Assembly: GCA_003136555.1 (NCBI GenBank)
Contig: PLEW01000104.1
Span: forward strand, 45,801 to 77,982
Length of the DNA stretch: 32,182 bases
Reading direction: 5' to 3'
Origin: Planctomycetota bacterium
GTDB taxonomy: Bacteria > Planctomycetota > UBA11346
Both the position numbers and the translations under genes were made by a program. Shown in pieces: positions 25,753-32,182 of this stretch (position 1 is its first letter; each line of letters begins with the position of its first letter). The notes beneath the pieces are model-generated. The model saw nothing but the letters and a program-made list of their open reading frames with translations, made no database searches and was not told the origin of the DNA.

Positions 25753-26646
25753 TCACCCCGGCAGGCGCTGCATGCTGAAGCGCTTGGGGCTGACGCCGAT
25801 GTGCGCCTTGAAGAAGCGCGAGAAGTAGAATGGCGAGGCGAAGCCCAGGGACTCCGCCACCTCCTGCACCCGTTCACCCGCCAGCAGCCGTGCGCAGGCG
25901 CGCTCGAGCAGACGCTCAGCCAGCCAGGCCTTGGGGCTCATGCCCAGGTGCTGGCGGAACTGGCGGGTGAAGTGCTCGCGCCCCATGCCCATCACCGCGG
26001 CGATGTCCGCCACCCGCAGATCCGAGCGGCAGTGGCTGTCGATGTGCTCCAGCGCCTCGGCGAAGCGGCTGCGGCTGGTGCGCAGCTGCTGCAGCGCATC
26101 GAGATCGACGTCGAGGAAATCCGAGGCCAGCGCCAGCAGCAGGCCGCGCAGGAAGGTCACCGGGCCCATGTGGCTCGGCCCGCGTACGGCCGCATAGGCG
26201 GCGTCCACCAGGGAGGCGCGGTCATGGCGCACTGCGCAGGTGCGCCGGCCGGCGAAGACGTCCTGCCCGGGCGAGAGCTCGAGGCGGAAATGGAAGGCGA
26301 GCATGCGCATGTCGGCGGCGAAGTCGAAGCCCAGGAGGCGCGAGGGCGGCATGAACACCACCGCGCCTGGGCTCAGGGGCATGATCCGCCCAGGACCGCG
26401 CGCGCTGATGTCAGTGACGAAGCTGCCGGATGCGGGGCCCCGGGTGCTGATGAGGAACAGCCGGCTCCACGGCAGGGCATTGCGGTTGTGGATCTCGGGA
26501 CCATCGACATCGACGAAATAATGGCATACCAGGTCCAAGAGGCCGTGGTGATGCTCGAACCAGCGCAGGTGCTTGTGCTCGGGCATGCCGGGGAGCGTGC
26601 CGACGGGGGCAGGGGGGTCAATCCGCCCCCTATCACAAAAAGACAT
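25753..26646 (-). CDS. AraC-family transcriptional regulator
   Basis: About 297 residues. An N-terminal cupin-like sensing domain (about 20-170; SPGAVVFMPPSRLLGF is the arm of the barrel) precedes a double HTH at the C-terminus (about 195-295): RVADIAAVMGMGREHFTRQFRQHLGMSPKAW in motif order, and VQEVAESLGFASPFYFSRFFKAHIGVSPKRF as the second helix-turn-helix with the family's GF.SPFYFSRFFK consensus. The start is uncertain. ATG 26646 (MSFCDRG) has AGGGA upstream; 26658 and 26586 (MPEHK) are alternatives. It diverges from the GH32 fructanase gene with about 147 bp between starts, so it probably controls that gene in response to a sugar. Confidence 0.9.
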   Translation of the reverse strand: MSFCDRGRIDPPAPVGTLPGMPEHKHLRWFEHHHGLLDLVCHYFVDVDGPEIHNRNALPWSRLFLISTRGPASGSFVTDISARGPGRIMPLSPGAVVFMPPSRLLGFDFAADMRMLAFHFRLELSPGQDVFAGRRTCAVRHDRASLVDAAYAAVRGPSHMGPVTFLRGLLLALASDFLDVDLDALQQLRTSRSRFAEALEHIDSHCRSDLRVADIAAVMGMGREHFTRQFRQHLGMSPKAWLAERLLERACARLLAGERVQEVAESLGFASPFYFSRFFKAHIGVSPKRFSMQRLPG

Positions 26647-26793
26647 GTTTCCCTGCACCGCCGTGCATGGTCATCGGCGATTGGCTGATACGCTGCGGGG
26701 CAGTCGTGCGATCACCCTGCCTGCCGGCGGCGGTTCATGCGACCGGCAGCGAGCGCTGCACCGTCCGTCCGTACCCCGACTCCCGGAGCTGTC

Positions 26794-28968
26794 ATGCCTT
26801 CGCCGTCACCCATATGCACCGCCCTGCTTGCCGCCGGTCTGCTCGCCAGCCTCAGCCTCAGCACCGGCCTCCGCGCCGCCGATGATGTGCTGATCGCCGA
26901 TTTCGAGACGGCCGATTATGGCGGCTGGAGTGCGACTGGCGATGCCTTCGGCGATGGCCCGGCGCAGGGCACCCTGCCCGGCCAGATGCCGGTCAGCGGA
27001 TTCATCGGACGCGGCTATGCCTCCTCCTTCCACCACGGCGATGGTGGGACCGGGACGCTCGTTTCGCCGGCCTTCGCCATCGTCCGCCCGTACATCACGT
27101 TCCTGATCGGCGGTGGCAAGGATGCCGAGCGCACCTGCATGCAGCTCATCATCGATGGCCGCGTGGTGCGTACCGCTACCGGTTCGAATGACCGGCCCGG
27201 CGGCAGCGAGGCGCTCATCCCGGGATCGTGGGAGGTGCGCGATCGTATCGGCCAGATGGCCACCATCCGGCTGGTGGACCAGGCCACCCGCGGCTGGGGG
27301 CACATCACCGTGGACCAGATCGTCCAGACCGATCGCCGGGCGGCGGTGATGCGCGACGACATGAGCAGGGACATCCCGATCACCTCGCGCTATCTCCTGG
27401 TGCCGATCGCCGACCATGGGCCGAAGCGCCAGGTCACGCTGCTCGTCGACGGCCAGGTCGTCGTGCGCAATGACATCGCCCTGGCCGATGGTACCGCGGA
27501 TTGGTGGGCGTTCATGGAGGTGGACGCCTGGAAGGGGCGCACCGGCACCATCCAGGTCGACCGGCTGCCCGAGGATTCGCACGCGCTCAGCGCGGTCATA
27601 GCGAGCGATGCCATCGCCGATCAGGCATCATGCTACCACGAGGCGGGCCGTGGGCAGTTCCACTTCTCATCGCGCCGCGGCTGGCTCAATGACCCGAACG
27701 GGCTGTCCTGGTTCAACGGCGAGTACCACCTGTTCTATCAGCACAACCCCTATGGCGTCGGCTGGGGCAACATGCACTGGGGCCATGCCGTCAGCGGCGA
27801 TCTGGTCCATTGGCGGGAGCTCGGCGACGTGCTCGCGCCAGATGCGCTCGGGCCGATGTTCAGCGGCAGCGCGGTGGTCGATGCCGCCAACACCAGCGGC
27901 CTCGGCACGCCAGGCCACCCGCCGCAGGTGCTGATCTACACCGCTGCCGGATCGCCCACCGTGCAGTGCCTGGCCGCGAGCACGGACGGCCGCACCTACC
28001 GCAAGTTCAGCGGCAATCCGGTCCTTCCGGAGATCACCGGCGGCAACCGCGACCCCAAGGTCTTCTGGCATGCACCGACGAAATCCTGGGTGATGGTGCT
28101 TTATGTCGGACTGCCTCATGACCAGCATACGGTGCAGATCCTCACCTCGCCCAACCTGCGCGACTGGACGCGGGCCAGCAGCGTCCCTGGGGGCAGCGAT
28201 GGCTTCCTCTTCGAGTGTCCGGACCTCTTTCCCCTGGCGGTCGATGGCAACGAGGCGGCGACCACCTGGGTGCTGAGCGCAGCCAACGGCGCCTATGCGA
28301 TCGGCAGCTTCGATGGCCGGGTCTTCACCCCGGAGCGCACGGATCTGCCGAGCCATCAAGGAGGCGCCATGTATGCCGCCCAGACCTTCAGCGCGTGCGC
28401 GCCTGGGGATGGGCGGCGCATCCAGATCGGCTGGCTGCGCACGGCGATGGCGGGGATGCCGTTCAGCCAGGCGATGACCATCCCCATGCAGCTCGGGCTG
28501 ACCGCGACACCGGATGGTCCGCGGCTGACCCATACCCCGGTGGTGGAACTGGAGGCGCTGCGGACCGGCACCCAGCGCATCCCCGCGATGATCCTGCATC
28601 CCGGGGATGCCAATCCCCTGGCCGGCAGCGCAGGCGAGCTGGTGGAGCTGCGCCTGGAGTTCGCACCCGAGGCGTCCAGTACGGTGATGGTCACCGTGCG
28701 AGGCGCCACCATCGCCTATGATGCGGCGCATCAGCAGCTGACCGTCCAGGGCGAGCGGGTCCCGGCGCCGTTACGGGGCGGCAGGCAGCGCCTGGTGATC
28801 TACGGCGATCGAAACGCGTTGGAAGTGGTCGCTAGCGATGGCCTGGCCTATGTTCCCGTGGCCTTCCTGCCCAAGCCGGAGGACCACTCGCTCGCGCTGC
28901 GGGTCGCAGGCGGCACGGCGAGCATCGCACACGTAGAGGTCTCCCAGCTCGGATCCATCTGGAAGTGA
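26794..28968 (+). CDS. Secreted GH32 fructan hydrolase (levanase/exo-inulinase type)
   Basis: Hydrolyses beta-fructosidic bonds in levan, inulin or sucrose. The protein is 724 residues from ATG 26794, which has CGGAG upstream; the longer start at 26737 lies before the signal peptide. A signal peptide (about 1-29) is followed by a beta-sandwich accessory domain (about 30-275), of the type found before GH32 in Bacteroidetes levanases. The five-bladed GH32 domain then opens with WLNDPNG (nucleophile Asp300), followed by RDPK (Asp420, transition-state stabiliser) and ECPD (acid/base Glu474). A C-terminal beta-sandwich (about 600-724) closes the protein. All three catalytic residues are present. 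Divergent from the AraC regulator. No fructose transporter or kinase is in the window. Endo- versus exo-specificity cannot be told from sequence. Confidence 0.94.
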   Translation: MPSPSPICTALLAAGLLASLSLSTGLRAADDVLIADFETADYGGWSATGDAFGDGPAQGTLPGQMPVSGFIGRGYASSFHHGDGGTGTLVSPAFAIVRPYITFLIGGGKDAERTCMQLIIDGRVVRTATGSNDRPGGSEALIPGSWEVRDRIGQMATIRLVDQATRGWGHITVDQIVQTDRRAAVMRDDMSRDIPITSRYLLVPIADHGPKRQVTLLVDGQVVVRNDIALADGTADWWAFMEVDAWKGRTGTIQVDRLPEDSHALSAVIASDAIADQASCYHEAGRGQFHFSSRRGWLNDPNGLSWFNGEYHLFYQHNPYGVGWGNMHWGHAVSGDLVHWRELGDVLAPDALGPMFSGSAVVDAANTSGLGTPGHPPQVLIYTAAGSPTVQCLAASTDGRTYRKFSGNPVLPEITGGNRDPKVFWHAPTKSWVMVLYVGLPHDQHTVQILTSPNLRDWTRASSVPGGSDGFLFECPDLFPLAVDGNEAATTWVLSAANGAYAIGSFDGRVFTPERTDLPSHQGGAMYAAQTFSACAPGDGRRIQIGWLRTAMAGMPFSQAMTIPMQLGLTATPDGPRLTHTPVVELEALRTGTQRIPAMILHPGDANPLAGSAGELVELRLEFAPEASSTVMVTVRGATIAYDAAHQQLTVQGERVPAPLRGGRQRLVIYGDRNALEVVASDGLAYVPVAFLPKPEDHSLALRVAGGTASIAHVEVSQLGSIWK

Positions 28969-29014
28969 CAGCAGTAAATCACGGATGCGAGGCGCTGGAT
29001 CAGCCCGCCAGCAT

Positions 29015-29149
29015 TCAGCGGTGATGCCCATAGTCGCCGCCACCACCGTCGCGTCTCCCCCAACCGCCGCCGCATCCGAATGGGACGAAGAGTGGGACTA
29101 CGATGATGGCCAGCAGGACGAGGAGGCGTGGGAGGGGTGGCATGGTCAT
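29015..29149 (-). CDS. Possible small exported Gly/His-rich peptide
   Basis: 44 residues, beginning MTMPPLPRLLVLLAIIVV. A basic residue and a strong hydrophobic stretch end in VPFGC, after which the peptide is Gly/Arg/Asp/His-rich to its end (DYGHHR). It looks like a minimal lipoprotein or exported peptide; the Cys is preceded by PFG, so the lipobox is not canonical. There is no clear ribosome site. It lies between the convergent GH32 and receiver genes. It may be chance, but the signal-like composition is suggestive. Confidence 0.35.
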   Translation of the reverse strand: MTMPPLPRLLVLLAIIVVPLFVPFGCGGGWGRRDGGGGDYGHHR

Positions 29150-29226
29150 CGGCTCGCAGTCGGCATCGGCAGGGGTGGGTGCAGGGGCATGGTCAAGTCA
29201 GGCATCGTGCCGAGACCGCGGGTGCG

Positions 29227-29751
29227 TCAGGGCACGGCACTGCGCGCCGCCGCCAGGACCCGCGGCTCCATCCGGGCATTCATCTCCCGCACGACGGCCA
29301 GCCGGCTGCTGTTGACCCACGGCCCGCGTGGTGTCAGGCTGCCATCGTCAGAGAAATGCGCCTTGATCTCACTGACCATCTGCACCAGGTGGGTGGTATC
29401 GCCGGGCCGCTCCAGGCATTTGAGCACGCCCAGCATGTAACAGGTCTGGATGACCTCGCTGAGGATGGGCGTGGAAGAAAAGACGATGATGGGCTGATGG
29501 CTGAGTCCAGGATGGTTGCGGATGATCCTCAAGGTATCGATGCAGGTCGTGCCTTGCAGGTAGCACGCCAGCAGCACCAGATCGGTGGGCGTCTGATCGG
29601 CGTGATTCCGGCGCAAGGCGTTGATCGCTTCCTGGCCGGAGCGCTGGTCGTCGATCGTGACATCCCATTCCGCGGTGGCGCAGGCCGTGCGCAGGAGCAT
29701 CTGCTCCGCGGGCTGGTCGTCGACGATCATGAGGCGAGATGGGCGGGACAT
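29227..29751 (-). CDS. Single-domain receiver-like protein lacking the phosphoacceptor Asp
   Basis: 174 residues. CheY-like fold beginning SRLMIVDDQP with the acidic pair Asp11-Asp12. The phosphoacceptor position is Ala62 (VLLACYL), and the conserved Lys is Arg115 (LERPGD); the Ser/Thr switch region is FSST. It cannot be phosphorylated in the usual way. After the receiver (about 1-130) there is a short tail of about 40 residues containing SLTPRGPWV and no output domain. GGAG lies 7 bp before the ATG. It is paralogous to the gene at 30027-30521 over its whole length, including the unusual TPRGxW tail, so both come from one duplication. It may act as a phosphorylation-independent partner. Confidence 0.8.
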   Translation of the reverse strand: MSRPSRLMIVDDQPAEQMLLRTACATAEWDVTIDDQRSGQEAINALRRNHADQTPTDLVLLACYLQGTTCIDTLRIIRNHPGLSHQPIIVFSSTPILSEVIQTCYMLGVLKCLERPGDTTHLVQMVSEIKAHFSDDGSLTPRGPWVNSSRLAVVREMNARMEPRVLAAARSAVP

Positions 29752-29771
29752 GCGGCATCTCCGTGGGAGGT

Positions 29772-29800
29772 GGAGCTATGGAGCTATGGAGCTATGGAGC
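29772..29800. repeat. 8-bp tandem repeat upstream of the receiver gene
   Basis: GGAGCTAT occurs three times in direct succession (29772-29795), followed by a partial GGAGC copy. It begins 21 bp upstream of the start codon at 29751, so it lies in the promoter or leader of that gene. Copy-number slippage could alter spacing. Confidence 0.7.
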
Positions 29801-30026
29801 GGTGGTGGTGGCATGGATTGACTGCGGTCAGGGTACTCGGTGGGAGTGGACCGGCCCATGGGGTCTTCTCCCCTGGGTCGGTTCGCGATGCCGGGAACGA
29901 TGACGCCCATGAGCCTTCACGGGCCTGTGCCCGGATCCGGACGGCGATGCTCTCGGCGGTGAGCCCGGTCGGATCGTCGGCTCATCGACGGATGGGGAGG
30001 CCGTCTCTCTCGGCGCCCTTCGGCCT

Positions 30027-30521
30027 TCATGATCCGAACATCAAGTCCTGTTGGGCGACCACATCGACCGGCGAGCGGTCCACGATCCACGATCCCCGCG
30101 GCGTCACGTCCCCGGTATGCATGAAATGCGTCTTGAAGTGGGTGGCCATGTCCACCAGGCCCGGGAGATCTGCCGGCTTGTCCAGGACCATGAGGGCGTC
30201 GAAATACAGGCACTCGTTGACGATATCCTGCGACGGACGGATGGCGGACAGGACGATGACCCGCTGGCTGTGATAGCTCGGGTAGGCGCGGATGATCTTC
30301 AGGGTATCGAGGCAGGTCTCGCCATCGCGCAGGCAATCGAGGATGACCAGGTCCGGCATGGTGGAGTGAAGGCGATTATGCCGCAGCATCGCGATGGTCC
30401 CCTCCCCCGGGAGGGCCTCTTGGATGTCGACGTTCCACTGCGCCTGGGTGAACGCCTGCCGCATGAGGATGGAATCGGTCGGTTCGTCGACGACGTTCAT
30501 GAGGCGGAAGGGTCGCGGCAT
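30027..30521 (-). CDS. Single-domain response-regulator receiver with intact phospho-Asp
   Basis: 164 residues. The receiver fold runs from RLMNVVDEP to about residue 130. The phosphoacceptor Asp62 (VILDCLRDG) and Lys115 (LDKPAD) are present, while the first acidic residue of the usual pair is Val11 (leaving Asp12-Glu13). Ser92 occupies the switch region. A tail of about 35 residues containing DVTPRGSWIV, and no output domain, follows. It is a full-length paralogue of the receiver gene at 29227-29751, which lies downstream on the same strand after a 275-bp gap. No histidine kinase or phosphotransferase partner is in the window. It is probably phosphorylated by a distant kinase. Confidence 0.8.
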   Translation of the reverse strand: MPRPFRLMNVVDEPTDSILMRQAFTQAQWNVDIQEALPGEGTIAMLRHNRLHSTMPDLVILDCLRDGETCLDTLKIIRAYPSYHSQRVIVLSAIRPSQDIVNECLYFDALMVLDKPADLPGLVDMATHFKTHFMHTGDVTPRGSWIVDRSPVDVVAQQDLMFGS

Positions 30522-30987
30522 ATCCAGTGTCCAGGTCTTCTCGTCGCAGGTGCGCTCAGCGAGCGTCGTGACCCTGCTCGGGACACGTTACACAGTGGGG
30601 TGCGTGGACGTCAGTCAGGTATTGTCCCCAGGCACGGCTGCTCGTTACAGACGGAGCGCAGTGACTGGTGACCAATCATGCCGGAAGGCTGACTGATGGT
30701 GAATGAGGAGGTCCCGTTCCGTGTCTGTCAGTCGGAATCATGTAAAATCTATAACTGTCCGGGCTTATGATGTGAGCATGAAATTCCGGATGTGCCACGA
30801 GGAAAATCATGGTGTCAGACCTGTCGGTTTCACATCGACAGCTCCATAAATTCGCCGCAGATCGCGGCGCATCGATTCATCAGCGATGGTATGGCACGAA
30901 CTGGATTGGTTGGCCTCTACCGGTCGCTGCTTATCGCTACCGTCGAATGGATCGAACTGGCGATGGGATCAATAGGGTCATGACACG

Positions 30988-31026
30988 TTCTTGCAATCAG
31001 GGAATTAAATTCCCTGATTGCAAGAA
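30988..31026. repeat. 39-nt perfect palindrome
   Basis: A 19-bp arm TTCTTGCAATCAGGGAATT, one central A, and its exact reverse complement. As RNA it would form a long hairpin with a very short loop. It lies in AT-rich DNA about 470 bp from the nearest recognised gene, with a second inverted repeat 13 bp on. No T-run follows directly. It could be a terminator, a mobile-element end or a repeat. Confidence 0.85.
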
Positions 31027-31039
31027 TCCATCTAATGCC

Positions 31040-31062
31040 TTTTCTGTTCTATAGTTAGAAAA
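31040..31062. repeat. AT-rich inverted repeat
   Basis: TTTTCT (31040-31045) and AGAAAA (31057-31062) flank an 11-nt spacer containing CTATAG. It is weak by itself, but it directly follows the 39-nt palindrome. Confidence 0.4.
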
Positions 31063-31124
31063 TTGCCGTGCCCAATGCTGCTCATCCCATCAGCTCGGAC
31101 AGGCGGAGAAGACGACATGATGGC

Positions 31125-31151
31125 CCCGCATGTCCTGCATTATCATGCGGG
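31125..31151. repeat. Inverted repeat with 8-bp arms
   Basis: CCCGCATG (31125-31132) pairs perfectly with CATGCGGG (31144-31151) around an 11-nt loop. It lies in the same gene-poor stretch; its role is unknown. Confidence 0.5.
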
Positions 31152-31597
31152 TATGGGCAGGGAGGGCTCCTTATGGCTCGTCCTTCAGCACCAGGGTGGG
31201 TGGTTGATGAGCGTGCGCGCGTCCCAAGTTCGTAGCTGCATGCGCCCGGAGAGCTTGGCCGCAGAGTATCCAGCCTCGAGGGCAGCTCGGCCCTCATCTG
31301 CGCACCGGACGACGTGGGAGGTTTCCGAATCGACTGCGAGGCGACTGGGGATCCGCTCACAGGACCGCGGCGCCCACCGTCACGATGTGTGCCATGACCG
31401 CAGGCGCCGCGTCGGATGACGGATCTTCCAGTGGTAGCTGGGTAAGATCGGTCAATTTGTGGTTTTGGCGGTGACGGCAGGAACGCCGCCCGCCGTGATC
31501 TTCGAAAGCCGCCGATCGGTGACCTCGTAGGATGACAGCAAGCGTTTCTCGTCATCGGCCTGCGTCATCAGGGGGCGCCCTGTCGAGTTCCGGAGCG

Positions 31598-31628
31598 CCT
31601 GATCCATCGGATGCTCGCATGGATCAGG
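31598..31628 (-). terminator. Hairpin downstream of the porin gene
   Basis: CCTGATCCAT (31598-31607) and ATGGATCAGG (31619-31628) form a perfect 10-bp stem with an 11-nt loop. It lies 27 bp after the porin stop codon in the gene's own direction, which fits a terminator, although no U-run follows. Confidence 0.55.
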
Positions 31629-31655
31629 TACCGGACACGACAAACGACCGTCGGC

Positions 31656-32182
31656 TCAGAAGAGCAGCTGGAAGCGGCTGACTATGAGATTCTCGTCATT
31701 GCGGTCCGAGACCGCAGTCGCCGTTCCGGCCCCACCCTTGAACTCGGTCAGTTCGTAATCGAGCTGAATCTTGATGTTGCGGTTGAGGTACCAGTTCAGG
31801 CCGATGGCGAATGCCGTGGCATCGCGAGCGGAAGTGTTTGCAGCCGCATCACCAGCGTTGAACGCCTCTTCGCCGACTTCAAGGTGGTTGATGCGTCCCA
31901 CCAGCTCCCAGGCGCCCCAGCCTCCCTTCTGAACAGCGGAGGCCGGATTGACACCATTATAAGAGGCCTTTTCGCCGGTGAGAACATAGCCGACCTCGAT
32001 CTGGTATGCCTTATTGGTCACATAGCTGTCGTTGGTCGCCACGGCGCCACCGGATACGCGCTGCTTCGAGACCACATACTCATCGAGGGTGGAGAATGGA
32101 CCGGCAGCCCAGTAGAGCTGTGGCGAATAGCGCTCATGATCGCCTTTTGCGTAGGCGCCTGCTGGTATATCCGAATCCATCG
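31656..32182 (-). CDS. Phosphate-selective porin O/P-like protein, C-terminal part
   Basis: The last approximately 175 residues of an outer-membrane beta-barrel; the frame is open to the right edge, so the true start lies outside the window. Alternating strands include SPQLYWAAGPFSTLDEYVVS, KAYQIEVGYVLTGEKASYNG, AWELVGRINHLEV, ATAFAIGLNWYLNRNIKIQLDYELTEF and the final SRFQLLF with C-terminal Phe. The WELVGR and GLNWYLNRN-IK-QLDYE elements are those of the OprP/OprO family. These porins admit phosphate or polyphosphate, though many members in other phyla have untested specificity. The binding-loop residues lie in the missing part. Confidence 0.88.
   Translation of the reverse strand, partial: MDSDIPAGAYAKGDHERYSPQLYWAAGPFSTLDEYVVSKQRVSGGAVATNDSYVTNKAYQIEVGYVLTGEKASYNGVNPASAVQKGGWGAWELVGRINHLEVGEEAFNAGDAAANTSARDATAFAIGLNWYLNRNIKIQLDYELTEFKGGAGTATAVSDRNDENLIVSRFQLLF

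Larger units (their letters stand above)
30522..31655. other. Gene-poor region with several hairpins, about 1.1 kb
   Basis: No convincing protein gene on either strand. Candidate frames (for example 30809-31054 plus, 31452-31643 minus) show no domain and no good start. Base composition is visibly more AT-rich at about 30730-31070 than around it. It holds four inverted repeats (30988-31026, 31040-31062, 31125-31151, 31598-31628). It may hold an RNA gene, a degenerate element or terminators. Confidence 0.5.

Noticed and set aside
29128-30273. 381-codon plus-strand frame across both receiver genes
   Set aside because: It runs antisense to two paralogous receivers and through their spacer; no domain and no conserved start.
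30809-31054. 81-codon plus-strand frame covering the 39-nt palindrome
   Set aside because: No recognisable domain; it reads straight through the palindrome, which is better explained as a structural element.
31452-31643. 63-codon minus-strand frame after the porin gene
   Set aside because: Its start lies inside the likely terminator hairpin and there is no domain or ribosome site; kept only as a remote possibility.

Overview
The window is high-GC DNA from a diderm bacterium. It carries a TonB-dependent receptor, a TolC-type channel, an RND pump and a phosphate-porin-like barrel. Hanks-type kinases (one fused to leucine-rich repeats), a long putative-Ig repeat protein with a Cys-containing C-terminal anchor, and the first gene of an alternate (N-type) F1F0 ATPase all fit a PVC-superphylum bacterium (Planctomycetota/Lentisphaerota-like). 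That placement is inference from gene style; there is no rRNA gene or marker to settle it. No tRNA, rRNA, CRISPR array, transposase or phage gene was seen.

Layout. (1) 1-564 (-): N-terminal part of the alternate ATPase beta subunit, running off the left edge. (2) 1354-6526 (+): a nickel-type operon with a TonB-dependent receptor, a HupE/UreJ permease, an NHL/amidating-lyase-like propeller protein with an apparent C-terminal frameshift, NikR, and a second HupE/UreJ-like membrane protein. Two candidate NikR operators share a 7-13-7 geometry, one upstream of the receptor and one across the start codon of the last gene. A strong hairpin separates this operon from a convergent exported Fe-type superoxide dismutase. 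(3) 8322-9569 (+): a membrane-anchored Ser/Thr kinase. (4) 9752-15904 (-): a complete heavy-metal RND efflux operon (adaptor, pump, outer-membrane channel) whose pump has the acidic signature of divalent-cation exporters. (5) 16326-19977 (+): a receiver-like protein without its phospho-Asp, with a LuxR-type HTH, followed by a kinase-TM-LRR protein. (6) 20009-25561 (-): an 11-repeat Ig-like surface protein, an exported His/Asp/Arg-rich protein and a small beta-barrel protein. (7) 25753-28968: an AraC regulator divergent from a secreted GH32 fructanase. (8) 29227-30521 (-): two paralogous single-domain receivers with complementary losses of active-site residues. (9) 30522-31655: a gene-poor stretch with several hairpins including a 39-nt perfect palindrome, then the 3' part of an OprP/OprO-like porin running off the right edge.

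Reading together: the left half is dominated by metal handling (NikR-controlled uptake, Fe-SOD, divalent-metal efflux). The right half is dominated by sensing and surface functions plus one carbohydrate locus. The most informative signals are the NikR operon with its two matching operators, the sets of degenerate receivers, and the Cys-bearing C-terminal anchor.
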